Assembly (NCBI RefSeq): GCF_024159265.1
Contig: NZ_JAMYWY010000001.1
Location: 4,464,001-4,528,000, forward strand
Direction: 5' to 3'
Length of the DNA stretch: 64,000 bases
Origin: Paenibacillus sp. 1781tsa1
Lineage (GTDB): Bacteria; Bacillota; Bacilli; Paenibacillales; Paenibacillaceae
Part shown: positions 42,851 to 52,079 of the stretch, in pieces
How the letters are laid out: each line of letters starts with the position of its first letter
Numbering within the stretch: position 1 is the first letter of the stretch
The notes under the pieces: model-generated
What the model was told of the DNA's origin: nothing
Seen by the model: the letters and a program-made list of their open reading frames with translations, nothing else
Databases searched by the model: none
Translations under genes and position numbers: made by a program

Positions 42851-44197
42851 TTATGAGGTTGCATTGACCGGTTTGATCTCTTCAACCGCTTCTTCTATTC
42901 CTGTATTCGCATTAATGTATATCCGGTAACGAGAACCGTTAATTTTCCCTCCGAATTCATAACACAATACTTCTTTGCTGTAATCATTCTCAATCAGGGA
43001 TTTGCGTACATAATTTTCTTCAAAGTCCGAGTTGAGCTTTTGACGTGCCTGCTGCTCCGTAAGTGTTGCTTTCGGAATTTTGCGCTTGTCATTATGTTCG
43101 TAGACAAAGTCACTCGCCTGAAATCCGGTTACTTCTCCTGTGTCCAGTCCTACACGAACTGACATTTTCTCAGGATAGATCAGGGTGTCCCCTTGCTTAC
43201 GCACATAAGTAAGGTTACCCAGATTACCAAATTCATCGTAATTGACGGCCTTCATATCTTTGTAGCCTTTATTCGTTAGAAATTGATCTGCTTTTGCCAT
43301 GGCATCCTGACGAGATACTTTTTTGGTTCCAATCGGACGTGTATCACTGTAAGAGATAAGCATCCCCCCATTACGGGTGAAATCCATCATCAGTTTGCCA
43401 TTGTTGGCATGATCGACCGTCGCAGTATACGATTCCCAGTCTGTTCCTTTACCGTTTTCCTGCACTTTGATTTTGCTGCTGTCCGCATCAGAGAATTTTG
43501 CAGCCTTGCTCTGAATCTGTTCTTTGGTCACCGGCATGCCATCCAGTTTCTTGACTGTTCGTTTTGCATAGATATTCGATACGGAAGGACCCCAATCAAG
43601 CTCCGGGTATTCCTGCACCTTTTTGTTCACAGTACGAAAACCATCAACGATCGTGTTATCCATTGTTTGCTCCTGTGTTGCCATGGCAGTCTCCGCGTCC
43701 ATCCAGCGCAAACGATCCGTCAGAACTTTCTGCTGTACATCCTGCAGATTCTTGGTGATTTCGGATGAATTCTGATACAGCTTTTTCAAGTTGCCCATTT
43801 CCTTCTCACTTAGCGGTTCGTTCGTCAAGTCACGCATCGAGGCCCGATAGGCAAAGTTGGAAATACGCGAGAGAAATTCCTCTGTCTCGTTAAATGGCAG
43901 CATGGTGAGTGGCAGTTGGTTAATCTCATTCTGCGCTTCACTGGTGAGTCGCCATACATTCATCAAACCTTTGCGATGCATCCCCTGCGATGTGGAATGA
44001 ACTGCCAAAGTGTTGCCAATCTCCGAATGCAATTTATCCATATGAAAAGATAAATCGTGAAAGGCACGCTGATATTGATTCTCTGCCTTGATCAGAATTG
44101 CATTCTTCTCCTGGTTCTCCTGATAGCCCCACACGAGCGCACCGACCAGCAGAACCGCAAATATCGGAAACATAACTGAACTTAAACGTTTATACAT
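42851..44197 (-). CDS. ypeB: Germination protein YpeB
   Basis: A spore protein needed to keep the cortex-lytic enzyme SleB in place. The 448 residues begin with a signal anchor (about 8-26). A helical N-domain follows, and then three PepSY-like repeats in the C-terminal half (around SRQDAMAKADQFL and LTEQQARQKLNSDF). In B. subtilis sleB lies directly upstream; here it is absent and a zinc-ribbon gene occupies that side. Confidence 0.94.
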   Translation of the reverse strand: MYKRLSSVMFPIFAVLLVGALVWGYQENQEKNAILIKAENQYQRAFHDLSFHMDKLHSEIGNTLAVHSTSQGMHRKGLMNVWRLTSEAQNEINQLPLTMLPFNETEEFLSRISNFAYRASMRDLTNEPLSEKEMGNLKKLYQNSSEITKNLQDVQQKVLTDRLRWMDAETAMATQEQTMDNTIVDGFRTVNKKVQEYPELDWGPSVSNIYAKRTVKKLDGMPVTKEQIQSKAAKFSDADSSKIKVQENGKGTDWESYTATVDHANNGKLMMDFTRNGGMLISYSDTRPIGTKKVSRQDAMAKADQFLTNKGYKDMKAVNYDEFGNLGNLTYVRKQGDTLIYPEKMSVRVGLDTGEVTGFQASDFVYEHNDKRKIPKATLTEQQARQKLNSDFEENYVRKSLIENDYSKEVLCYEFGGKINGSRYRIYINANTGIEEAVEEIKPVNATS

Positions 44198-44318
44198 CGG
44201 TAGAGTCTCCTTTCTTCTAAACCACTACCTCTATTGTGGATCGAAGAAAGATCTCTTATGCATGCGATTTCCAGTCCTTACACAAGCAGGCTGCTGAAGT
44301 ACCGTTTGGGTCCTCCTT

Positions 44319-44489
44319 TTAATTCAACTGAACCCCAGTAACCATGCCCTCTTCTTCAATTTCAAACTGGTCTCTGTTATCACAGAGGCACTGCTTGAAT
44401 CCCGTCTCGATCCGGCCCCGTTCCTTCTTGCCACGTAATGTAAAACGTTCCCCGCATTGTTTGCATCTGATTTTAATTTTAATTCTCAT
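44319..44489 (-). CDS. Small zinc-ribbon protein
   Basis: A 56-residue basic protein, MRIKIKIRCKQCGERFTLRG, with a CxxC pair at 9-12 and a second pair in QCLCDN, so a zinc ribbon is likely. ATG at 44489 with GGAGATCG upstream; a GTG lies one codon earlier. Function unknown. The C-terminus is acidic. Confidence 0.7.
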   Translation of the reverse strand: MRIKIKIRCKQCGERFTLRGKKERGRIETGFKQCLCDNRDQFEIEEEGMVTGVQLN

Positions 44490-44542
44490 CACAGTCGATC
44501 TCCGTTTCTGTTGGTCATTCCCCGGGAGTTTATCCGTAAAAA

Positions 44543-44600
44543 ACAAAAACACACCGGAGCCATAGGCGCAATATGCGCTTTATGTCCACCAGTGTGTCCG
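44543..44600 (-). terminator. Intrinsic terminator after prsW
   Basis: ACACACTGG and CCGGTGTGT form the outer stem, with an inner GCGCATATTGCGC hairpin, followed by TTTTTG on the minus strand. Confidence 0.65.
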
Positions 44601-44605
44601 TATTT

Positions 44606-45301
44606 TTATAATTTAACCTCTTCCTCCCGCTTCACAAAACGAAAAGGAGAACGGTTATTGGCACGTGTGATTTTACCCATTGCCCCATACCACAGGCCCG
44701 CCATTAGCGGCGCTATAAACCACAACCAATGATTCACCATGGTGTTCATGATGACATCGTACAATGCATGCCAGAAAAAAGGTAACACCAGAGAAAGAAC
44801 CAGATACCACCGCTTTTTCTTACCACCGATAAACTTGGCTTTACCCATATAATAACCCATGATTACCGCAAACATAGCGTGCCCTGAAACAGGGAGCAGT
44901 GCCCGAAGGAACATGGCTGAGACGGATGCATTCCCCGCAAAGGCATACAACACATTCTCAACAGTGGCAAATCCAAGTGAAACAGCGACTGCATATAAGA
45001 TGCCGTCATACGGCTCATCAAATTCGGTGTGATTATAGATGATATGGTAAAGTACGAACCATTTAACGAATTCCTCCACACCACCTGAGATCATAATGGC
45101 CTCAAGATAAGGATTATCCCCGAGCCACATCATCATGCCACGCTGAATAATCATCACAGGCAGTACCATCAGAATCCCCATGAGGAAAACCCGCAATACC
45201 ATATGAAGTGGCTCATAATCATAACGGTCTTTCAGGTAAAAGTATGTTAACAAGGCGAGACCCGGAGCAACTGCTGCCGCTAAGACCGAAAACAAAAGCA
45301 C
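44606..45301 (-). CDS. prsW: PrsW-family intramembrane metalloprotease
   Basis: A site-1 type protease; B. subtilis PrsW cleaves the anti-sigma factor RsiW. About seven membrane helices in 231 residues. The zinc/catalytic motifs are GGVEEFVKW (EE), GFATVENVLY (E) and SGHAMFAVIMGY (H). An ECF sigma/anti-sigma pair is encoded at 6-7 kb; whether PrsW acts on that anti-sigma is unknown. Confidence 0.93.
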   Translation of the reverse strand: MLLFSVLAAAVAPGLALLTYFYLKDRYDYEPLHMVLRVFLMGILMVLPVMIIQRGMMMWLGDNPYLEAIMISGGVEEFVKWFVLYHIIYNHTEFDEPYDGILYAVAVSLGFATVENVLYAFAGNASVSAMFLRALLPVSGHAMFAVIMGYYMGKAKFIGGKKKRWYLVLSLVLPFFWHALYDVIMNTMVNHWLWFIAPLMAGLWYGAMGKITRANNRSPFRFVKREEEVKL

Positions 45302-45344
45302 CGAAATTCCCTCCTCTGACTAAAGACGCGATTACAACTAGAGA

Positions 45345-45959
45345 TTAATCCTGGCGTTTGAAGTGGGTGCAGATAACATCAATCGCTTGTGCAGGAATAA
45401 CAACCTTACCATACTCTTCCATGACTGCTGGAGTAACTGAGGAACCTTCGCCAAATTCAGCAAGCAAGGCAATCAATGCCGCATGTTTGGTGGAATCTAC
45501 CTCATCTGGCTCCAAATGCAAGAACCACTTGTCTTTATAAGAATAAAGTCTCCCAGCATCCGTAACATGCTGACGCAACATATGTGCAGCTTCAATGAGC
45601 ACTTCAAAGTCCTTGAATGCATAAACGATGGAATCGCTTTGCTCGAGTGTAACTTCCATTTCATATACTTCTTCAGGAAGATCATCTTCATGACCTGAAC
45701 CATATTGTTGCGGATCATATTTTCCACGTGTGACAATGACAACCATCCCTTGAGCGGGAAGTGCGAATACTTCGACAGCGAGTGGACCTGTGGCATCAAA
45801 TCCAAGTTCGGAATAGGCCTGATCCATCATTTCAGTGAACAGTTCATGAACCTTAGGTATTTCCTGCCACATATCTTCTTTTTGTATTCCGCGCTCGCTC
45901 AGATCGTCAAAGGTCAGGAAAATCCGTATCTTATCGTGACTTAGTCGTTCTATTTTCAT
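45345..45959 (-). CDS. ypbH: MecA-family adaptor protein (YpbH/MecB-like)
   Basis: An adaptor that feeds substrates to ClpC in Bacillus. MKIERLSHDKIRIFLTFDDLSERGI is the N-terminal substrate-binding start; the C-terminal domain (about 120-204) binds ClpC. The location next to prsW matches B. subtilis ypbH rather than mecA. ATG at 45959 with GGGGAGATC upstream. An acidic linker (EDDLPEEVYEME) separates the two domains. Confidence 0.9.
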   Translation of the reverse strand: MKIERLSHDKIRIFLTFDDLSERGIQKEDMWQEIPKVHELFTEMMDQAYSELGFDATGPLAVEVFALPAQGMVVIVTRGKYDPQQYGSGHEDDLPEEVYEMEVTLEQSDSIVYAFKDFEVLIEAAHMLRQHVTDAGRLYSYKDKWFLHLEPDEVDSTKHAALIALLAEFGEGSSVTPAVMEEYGKVVIPAQAIDVICTHFKRQD

Positions 45960-46085
45960 ACAGGATCTCCCCTTTATAAGCAAGTCTTATAACAGATTAT
46001 GAAGCACAAAACAATATGTGCTGAAAATAAATCTATGTAGTTATGTTATCATTTTATACCTCTAAATGCACGAAGTAAAATCGAC

Positions 46086-46130
46086 AAAAAAAGAATCATT
46101 CCACAGCCAATCCAGACTGTGGATGATTCT
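46086..46130 (-). terminator. Intrinsic terminator after the 46.1-kb gene
   Basis: AGAATCATCCACAG and CTGTGGAATGATTCT pair around a 10-nt loop, followed by T7 on the minus strand. Confidence 0.85.
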
Positions 46131-46146
46131 AATTGGAGGTTTTGGT

Positions 46147-46500
46147 TTATAAACCCGGTACTGTTGTGTTTGTTTGACTTAAAATTTGCTCAACTTCATG
46201 CTTCACATCGGGATTGGTGCGAATAAAATCTTTGAGCATGCTCATATTCGCTTCTTTTTCCTGCGGTGTGATTGCTCTTGCGGTCTTTGCTACCGGATTT
46301 TTGTGGGATTCACCATGTTGATTTTGCTTGCTTGTGAACCCGTCCATACCCGGGAAAGTCATCTCCATCATCTTATGTTTTGCCTGATCCATCATATTTC
46401 TTGATGAACCCGATGACATCATGGGCAATTTGCCTTTGGATAGCCATGAACTGGCTGCAACACCAATGACAAGACCCCAAAAAAAGGATGACGTCTTCAT
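46147..46500 (-). CDS. Membrane-anchored hypothetical protein, 117 residues
   Basis: Not recognised. MKTSSFFWGLVIGVAASSWL is a short N-terminal helix of the YtxH kind. A methionine-rich, polar middle follows and then a helical C-terminus (ANMSMLKDFIRTNPDVKHEVEQIL). AAGGAGGTT precedes the ATG at 46500. It is monocistronic, with its own terminator, and divergent from the deacetylase gene. Confidence 0.7.
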   Translation of the reverse strand: MKTSSFFWGLVIGVAASSWLSKGKLPMMSSGSSRNMMDQAKHKMMEMTFPGMDGFTSKQNQHGESHKNPVAKTARAITPQEKEANMSMLKDFIRTNPDVKHEVEQILSQTNTTVPGL

Positions 46501-46594
46501 TACACCAACCTCCTTCAAGTGTTAAAATCATGTTTAGTGTTTGCGGGAGTGAGCGATCTCATTCCGTATAAATACAGGAAAGCGAGTTGAAATC

Positions 46595-47491
46595 ATGTTC
46601 AGACATACCGCCGCATTGATCATTGCTGCAAGTTTGCTGCTGTCGGCTTGTGGGACAGCAGAAGAAAAAACATCTGATAATTCCGCACCAGCGGGCGAAT
46701 CAACTACCACGGTTCAAGAAGAGCAAGGTAACTCTAACCCAACTGAAACAGAAGAACCCGGAACTGGTGTGCCCGAGCCTTCAACGGAAGATTCAACTGC
46801 GACAGAAGAAGAACCTGAATCTTCGGAGAAGGTTTCTACAGAAGAGAAAGTGGAAAAGACGTATCATATGAATGAAAATTATTATATTAAACCAAACGAT
46901 GATTCAAACCCAAGCAAAGTGGTCTTGTTAACGTTTGATGATGGACCCAAAGAAGAAAAAATGATCACTTCACTAATCGACACTTTAGATAAACATAACG
47001 CTAAAGCGATATTTTTCGTCAATGGATATCGGGTGAAAAGCCATCCGGAATTGCTCAAACTCATACATGAACGGGGTCAGATTGTAGGCAATCATGCCTG
47101 GGATCATGAAGATCTCCAAAAAATGTCTAAATCTGAGGCGGCAAAACAGGTTACAGATGTCCAAAAAATAGTGAAGGATACCATTGGTGAGGAACCGCAA
47201 TTTTTCCGGCCACCTTTTGGATCGGGTAATGATGAACTGAAGGCTGCTGTGAAGAAGAATGGCATGTTATATATGACATGGTCTAATGGTTCTCTCGATT
47301 GGGATAAAAGCACCAAAGACAAACCGGAAAAAGTCATTCAAAATGTACTGGACCAGTTAAATCCAGGAAGCAATATTTTGATGCATGAATTGCCATGGAC
47401 GGTTGAAGCATTGGATGAGTTGCTGACCAAGCTCGAAAAGAAAGGCTACTCCTTTGTTGATCCGCGTGCAATAGAATTGGAAGCTCGTTAA
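46595..47491 (+). CDS. Polysaccharide deacetylase lipoprotein
   Basis: A NodB-type carbohydrate esterase (family 4) of 298 residues. A lipobox, LLSAC (C19), is followed by an acidic Ser/Thr/Glu linker to about 85, and then the catalytic domain. The metal and catalytic residues are TFDDGP (D115-D116) and H167-x3-H171 in NHAWDHED. RPPFG and the C-terminal LMHE follow. Peptidoglycan N-acetyl groups are the likely substrate. Ribosome site AGGAAAGCGAG. Confidence 0.92.
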   Translation: MFRHTAALIIAASLLLSACGTAEEKTSDNSAPAGESTTTVQEEQGNSNPTETEEPGTGVPEPSTEDSTATEEEPESSEKVSTEEKVEKTYHMNENYYIKPNDDSNPSKVVLLTFDDGPKEEKMITSLIDTLDKHNAKAIFFVNGYRVKSHPELLKLIHERGQIVGNHAWDHEDLQKMSKSEAAKQVTDVQKIVKDTIGEEPQFFRPPFGSGNDELKAAVKKNGMLYMTWSNGSLDWDKSTKDKPEKVIQNVLDQLNPGSNILMHELPWTVEALDELLTKLEKKGYSFVDPRAIELEAR

Positions 47492-47516
47492 ATCCTGATT
47501 TCTCGCATCAAAAGTT

Positions 47517-47550
47517 AAACAGCCTTGATCCAATGGATCAAGGCTGTTTC
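47517..47550. terminator. Bidirectional terminator between convergent genes
   Basis: AACAGCCTTGATCC-AAT-GGATCAAGGCTGTT, a perfect 14-bp stem with T/A runs on both sides. It covers the stop of the metallophosphoesterase gene and ends the deacetylase gene. Confidence 0.85.
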
Positions 47551-48365
47551 TCTGTGAATGCTTTTTCCGCGGGCACTCTTAATGTGATGATATGCATCTC
47601 CGCAGGACAACCTAGTCGGAGAGGAAGATGATTCGTACCGTATCCTCTGCTAACCAGCATTTTACCTTCTTGATGAACGTCCTCCGGATTGCGCTTCAGG
47701 GAGTACCACCCATTCGATATGGGACGATAGGCTTTACTAAGGAACACAGGTCCCAAAAATGGTAATACCAATTGCCCGCCATGTGTATGACCACTTAAAA
47801 TAAGATCTGCATTTTGCTCCAAGCGAAGGGCCTGCAAAGGATCATGAATGATCGCAATTTTGCAAAAACTGTCGCCGACCTGCTGTAACAATTCATCACC
47901 CTGTTTGGAACGATAATCTATACCGATCAGACTCAATCTGTCATTGCCCCGTTGCAGATATTCCACATTATCCTGCAGGAGCTGAACGCCCGACTCCTGA
48001 AGAGTTCGAGCAAGTTGAGCGGTACCAGCCCGCTTGTCATGGTTGCCATACACCGTAAAAGAAGGAGCAATATTCGATAAGAGTCTCATATTATGTCTAA
48101 CCAGAGACCATGAGATCCCTTTTTCCGCAACGTCTCCACCGATTAGAACCCAGTCCACTTTGTTTTTAAAGTTTTCCAGATCCTTCTGCTTTAGCTTGCG
48201 CTTATGAGTGTCGGATACGTACAAAATCATGGCCCCGTCAAAGGATGTTGGCAGATGAGGAACTTCAACCTCTTCTTCAATCATTTGATGAACATGGGCT
48301 TCACGCCACATATGAAAGAGAAGCAAAACTCCCATCAAAATGACTAATCCTGCAAGTAATAACAT
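47538..48365 (-). CDS. Membrane-anchored metallophosphoesterase (YpbG/YkuE type)
   Basis: A dinuclear-metal phosphoesterase of about 275 residues. A membrane helix at the N-terminus is followed by YVSDTH, LIGGDVAEKG, VYGNHDKR and SGHTHGGQ, which carry the metal ligands. Matches B. subtilis ypbG by position. The start is uncertain: an ATG at 48365 overlaps the stop of the upstream gene but has no ribosome site. A TTG/GTG at 48422 lies after GGTGGGGAG and would overlap that gene by 58 bp. Confidence 0.9.
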   Translation of the reverse strand: MLLLAGLVILMGVLLLFHMWREAHVHQMIEEEVEVPHLPTSFDGAMILYVSDTHKRKLKQKDLENFKNKVDWVLIGGDVAEKGISWSLVRHNMRLLSNIAPSFTVYGNHDKRAGTAQLARTLQESGVQLLQDNVEYLQRGNDRLSLIGIDYRSKQGDELLQQVGDSFCKIAIIHDPLQALRLEQNADLILSGHTHGGQLVLPFLGPVFLSKAYRPISNGWYSLKRNPEDVHQEGKMLVSRGYGTNHLPLRLGCPAEMHIITLRVPAEKAFTEKQP

Positions 48366-48817
48366 TACCACGGCAAGGGAAGGAACGTGTTCAGAGCGGG
48401 TGCCCCTTTTACTCCCCACCAAACCAGGCTAATCGTTAACATGACAAAAATAAAAATGAGTGAATTGACAAACCTCTTGCTCAATTTTAAACGACGTGAA
48501 GGATGTAATTCTGTCCGTGTAGGAAGCGAACCCGCTTCGGGGATCGATTCTTCTGTTGATTTTGGCGTTTTTTTGGAGCGTGATGGTGCCCTTTGAGGAA
48601 GCACTGGACTTTCCAGTTTTTCTGTATAAGGCTTGCGCTGTGATCTAGGTAAAGTAACGGAAGTAATTGGTGTAATTCCGCCAACCTCAGCAGCTGCTGC
48701 TGTCTCAGCAATGATGCTTACTTGAGAAGCCACCTCTCGCTCGGATGTCTCTTTTTTATCCGATTGACGATGGCGCTGACTGCCATATGTCTTCATTCTA
48801 CTTAATGGCTGATTCAT
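48365..48817 (-). CDS. Hypothetical protein with long polar N-terminus and one membrane helix
   Basis: A 150-residue protein. The first 110 residues are basic and low-complexity, probably disordered. One membrane helix (about 115-133) precedes a short outer end. B. subtilis has the LysM protein YpbE at this place; no LysM domain is seen here. GGAGGGGATC precedes the ATG. It overlaps the CPBP gene by 4 bp. Confidence 0.7.
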   Translation of the reverse strand: MNQPLSRMKTYGSQRHRQSDKKETSEREVASQVSIIAETAAAAEVGGITPITSVTLPRSQRKPYTEKLESPVLPQRAPSRSKKTPKSTEESIPEAGSLPTRTELHPSRRLKLSKRFVNSLIFIFVMLTISLVWWGVKGAPALNTFLPLPW

Positions 48818-49407
48818 GATCCCCTCCGAAAACGTATCGCTAATCCGGACACCAAATCAATAATAAAGTGACATAATATAGGCGCCCATAATGTGCCGGA
48901 TTGCATGTAAATCCAACCCAATCCATAACTTGAGACAAACACCCAGCCTGTTGGAATCCAGTGACGCAGATAACGAATGTGGATAACTGCAAATAAAATA
49001 CTTGTCCAGTAAGGACCGATGGCATGTTGGATGGCTCCACGGAATAATAATTCCTCACACACAGCAACAATGGCTGCTATACATACAATGTGCCAGATCG
49101 GACGCCCACGGAACAGCATCTCGTTAATTCCACCGTCATCCATGCTTTCCTGAGGTATAACATACGACAGTACCAAGTCCATAACAAGCATAATGCCAGC
49201 AAGACCAAGACCCCACCATACAAATTGGTAATTGTCAGGCCATGCGAGTACATCTAACAAGTTTCGTTTTTGCAACAAGATCCACACAACTCCGATAATC
49301 AGTGTCAGGCCTTGTGTAAAGTATAGATTGATTAAAAGCAAACGCTCGGTAAGCTGCTGTGGCTCAGCCTTCTGAATCTTGAACTTGGGAAACTTGAATT
49401 TTTTCAT
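48814..49407 (-). CDS. CPBP-family intramembrane metalloprotease (YpbD-like)
   Basis: A CAAX-protease/bacteriocin-processing family protein of about 197 residues with five or six helices. The motifs are CEELLFRG (EExxxR), FAVIHIRYL (H) and ILCHFIIDL (H). Substrate unknown. The ATG at 49407 is chosen with GAGGACAG upstream. It is the first gene of a three-gene operon with a promoter at 49469-49497. Confidence 0.88.
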   Translation of the reverse strand: MKKFKFPKFKIQKAEPQQLTERLLLINLYFTQGLTLIIGVVWILLQKRNLLDVLAWPDNYQFVWWGLGLAGIMLVMDLVLSYVIPQESMDDGGINEMLFRGRPIWHIVCIAAIVAVCEELLFRGAIQHAIGPYWTSILFAVIHIRYLRHWIPTGWVFVSSYGLGWIYMQSGTLWAPILCHFIIDLVSGLAIRFRRGS

Positions 49408-49468
49408 CGGATGCGTCTGTCCTCTTGAGTTAAATTTGATGGATAACAATTACGTTGTCCAATCGGAT

Positions 49469-49497
49469 AGTATACTAAATGATAGCCAAAAAACCAA
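49469..49497 (-). promoter_or_regulatory. Sigma-A promoter of the CPBP operon
   Basis: TTGGTT (49497-49492), 17 bp, TATACT (49474-49469), about 65 bp before the CPBP start. Confidence 0.55.
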
Positions 49498-49694
49498 ATA
49501 GGTTCAAGGCCTGCCCCAAGTCCTGGTTTTGTGTCATTGCCATTACTTCATTAAAGCAGTAAAATCCGGTTCATCAAACAGCTTATATTCCATCTTCTTG
49601 TTGTAAGTACAGTAAGGATTGTATTGCTTATGGTGACTTTGTTTACGTATGAACTGAAAGACATCTGCAAAACAATTTAAAACATTTAAGCCTA

Positions 49695-49724
49695 TTGACA
49701 TGCTCATGTCAGCCATGATACATT
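49695..49724 (+). promoter_or_regulatory. Sigma-A promoter of the T-box/serA transcript
   Basis: A perfect TTGACA (49695-49700) followed after 17-18 bp by ATACAT/TACATT with an upstream TG. It lies directly before the T-box leader. Confidence 0.65.
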
Positions 49725-49726
49725 AT

Positions 49727-50006
49727 GAAAAAATTAGTCACGTTAAACACGATGATGGAAAAAAGACGTTGCTTCGTCTTACAGAGAGCCGATGGTTGGT
49801 GTGAATCGGTGGCAGGCAAATGGTCTTGAGCGCTCCTGAGTTATTGCATTGAAATTGGAGTAGGTGCAATCGGTTTAGACCCGTTATCCTCTTCGGTCTT
49901 CATTGACCGCTAAGACTGTCGTTGCGAAACGGCGGTGAATTAGGGTGGTACCACGACAACTCTCGTCCCTTATTGCGCAAGCAGTATGTGGATTGAGAGT
50001 TTTTTG
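49727..50006 (+). promoter_or_regulatory. T-box riboswitch upstream of serA
   Basis: A tRNA-sensing leader of about 280 nt. The T-box sequence AGGGTGGTACCACGA is at 49942-49956. Stem I parts AGAGAGC and GGTTGGTGTGAATCGG come earlier. The antiterminator competes with a terminator whose arms are AACTCTC (49958-49964) and GAGAGTT (49995-50001), followed by T. Candidate serine specifier codons are TCC at 49834-49836 or AGC at 49829-49831. Uncharged tRNA-Ser should allow readthrough into serA; the specifier is inferred. Confidence 0.9.
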
Positions 50007-50172
50007 ATTTATTTTAAAGGATATCTGTGGAATCACTCTATTTGCTTCACCTTCCCCCTCTGCTGCGACACCGCGTTGTTGGGCGGAAGAATCAACCTGG
50101 TTTTAAGGAATACCTCTTCCCTGAGGTCAAACCTTGACGATATAGATACACATACCTAAGGAGGAAGAAACC

Positions 50173-51768
50173 ATGTACAAAGTTTTAGTGTCGGACCCAA
50201 TCAGTGATCTCGGTATCCAGCAACTGGTGGATGCAAATGATGTTGTTGTTGAGAAGAAAACCGGTCTTAGTGAAGATGAACTTGTTGCCATTATTGGTGA
50301 TTATGATGCCCTCTTGGTTCGTAGCCAGACTCGTGTTACAGATCGTATTATGACGGCGGGTACCAACCTTAAAGTGATCGGACGTGCAGGTGTTGGTGTA
50401 GATAATATTGATCTGGAAGCTGCTACACAGCGCGGTATCATCGTTATTAACGCACCTGATGGCAATACCATCACAACCTGTGAGCATACGTTTGCCATGA
50501 TGATGGCATTGGCACGACACATTCCTCAGGCATATGCCAAGACTATTCAGGGTACGTGGGATCGTAAAACCTTCCTGGGTGTGGAACTAAGAAATAAAAC
50601 GCTTGGTGTACTGGGTATGGGACGGATCGGTAGTGAAGTTGCCAAGCGCGCCAAAGCATTCGGAATGGACATTCTTGCTTACGACCCGTTCCTCACGGAG
50701 GAGCGTGCCGAGAAGCTGCAAGTGAAGCTGGCTAGTGTAGATGATATCATTCGCAATGCGGACTTCATGACCGTTCATACGCCATTAACACCGGAAACAC
50801 GGCACATGATTTCACGTCCACAATTCGAAGTGATGAAAAAAGGCATGCGTATCATCAACTGTGCTCGTGGTGGTGTAGTTGACGAGATGGCACTTGTGGA
50901 AGCCATTGACGAAGGCATTGTTGCCGGAGCAGCATTTGATGTATTTGAAAGTGAACCACCTGCTCAGGACCATCCATTCCTGAATCACCCTAGCATCATC
51001 GTCACACCTCACCTTGGTGCATCCACTGTTGAGGCACAAGAAAACGTAGCAATTGACGTATCCGAACAAGTTCTTCATATTTTGCGCAATGAACCATTCA
51101 AAAACGCAGTTAACATGCCGGCTGTTGCACCAACCGTAATGAACAAATTGCAGCCTTATTTCAAATTGGGTGAAACGTTGGGGAGTTTTGCAGCACAGAT
51201 TACACAAAATGCAGTGCAGGAGATTCGTATCGACTATGCTGGTGAACTTTCTGAAGTAGATACTTCTCCTCTCACACGTTACATTGTGAAAGGGATTCTC
51301 GCCAGACATTTGGGTGGGGAAGCCAACATCGTTAACTCCATGCATCTGGCCAAAATCCGTGATCTGAATGTGGTTGTAAGCCAAACCTCAGCAACCAAAG
51401 GATTCACTAACCTGATTACCGTAACATTGGTTACAACTCAGGATGCTGAGGAACGCCGTGTAGCGGGTACATTGCTTGCAGGTTATGGAGAACGTATCGT
51501 TCGTCTGGACAAATTCCCGGTAGATATCGCTCCGGAAAGTCATCAAATCTTGATCTCACATAACGATAAACCGGGTATTATCGGTCGTGTAGGTACACTG
51601 CTTGGACAAAACGATGTCAACATCGCATCCATGCAGGTTGGACGTAAAATTATCGGTGGTGCAGCGATTATGATTCTGACCGTAGATAAAGCTGTTCCAA
51701 AAGATGTGCTTGTGCAGCTTGCTGCGCTGCCTGAGATTAATACTGCTGTTGAAATCGTGCTGGAATAA
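50173..51768 (+). CDS. serA: D-3-phosphoglycerate dehydrogenase SerA
   Basis: First step of serine synthesis. A 531-residue long-form enzyme with catalytic domain (VLVRSQTRVT, AGVGVDNID), NAD domain with GVLGMGRIGSEVA, INCARGGVVDE and the catalytic pair region HLGAST. An intervening substrate-binding domain is followed by a C-terminal ACT domain (HNDKPGIIGRVGTLLG) that usually binds serine. AAGGAGGAAG precedes the ATG. There are 166 nt of untranslated RNA between the T-box terminator and the start. Confidence 0.97.
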   Translation: MYKVLVSDPISDLGIQQLVDANDVVVEKKTGLSEDELVAIIGDYDALLVRSQTRVTDRIMTAGTNLKVIGRAGVGVDNIDLEAATQRGIIVINAPDGNTITTCEHTFAMMMALARHIPQAYAKTIQGTWDRKTFLGVELRNKTLGVLGMGRIGSEVAKRAKAFGMDILAYDPFLTEERAEKLQVKLASVDDIIRNADFMTVHTPLTPETRHMISRPQFEVMKKGMRIINCARGGVVDEMALVEAIDEGIVAGAAFDVFESEPPAQDHPFLNHPSIIVTPHLGASTVEAQENVAIDVSEQVLHILRNEPFKNAVNMPAVAPTVMNKLQPYFKLGETLGSFAAQITQNAVQEIRIDYAGELSEVDTSPLTRYIVKGILARHLGGEANIVNSMHLAKIRDLNVVVSQTSATKGFTNLITVTLVTTQDAEERRVAGTLLAGYGERIVRLDKFPVDIAPESHQILISHNDKPGIIGRVGTLLGQNDVNIASMQVGRKIIGGAAIMILTVDKAVPKDVLVQLAALPEINTAVEIVLE

Positions 51769-51792
51769 TCATACGTATTGTAAAGGTATAAG

Positions 51793-51826
51793 AAAAGACG
51801 GGACCCTCGTGGTTCCGTCTTTTTTT
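51793..51826 (+). terminator. Intrinsic terminator after serA
   Basis: AAGACGGGACC-CTCG-TGGTTCCGTCTT followed by T7, 25 bp after the serA stop. Confidence 0.85.
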
Positions 51827-51962
51827 GTCGCTAAGTAAGTTACGTATTCATTTCAATTTCAAATTAAATTTGATAATGGTGAGTGATACTTCTGGCCGTG
51901 CGGAACTTACTCTTTCGGTCGCCCCAAGCACCTAATATTTGATTGACCCACTATCTCGAAAG

Positions 51963-51999
51963 AAAGAGAAACCCAAGATCTAAAAATGATCTGGGTTTC
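51963..51999. terminator. Bidirectional hairpin after the collagen-like gene
   Basis: AGAAACCCAAGATC and GATCTGGGTTTCT pair almost perfectly around an A/T loop. It lies downstream of the collagen-like gene (minus strand) with T-rich flanks, and also behind serA. Confidence 0.65.
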
Positions 52000-52079
52000 T
52001 CGACAATCTGATGCACCAATCCCGTATGAGTTCCACTTCTTTTGCCCATTAGGGAAATAGTATAATACGATATCAACTA

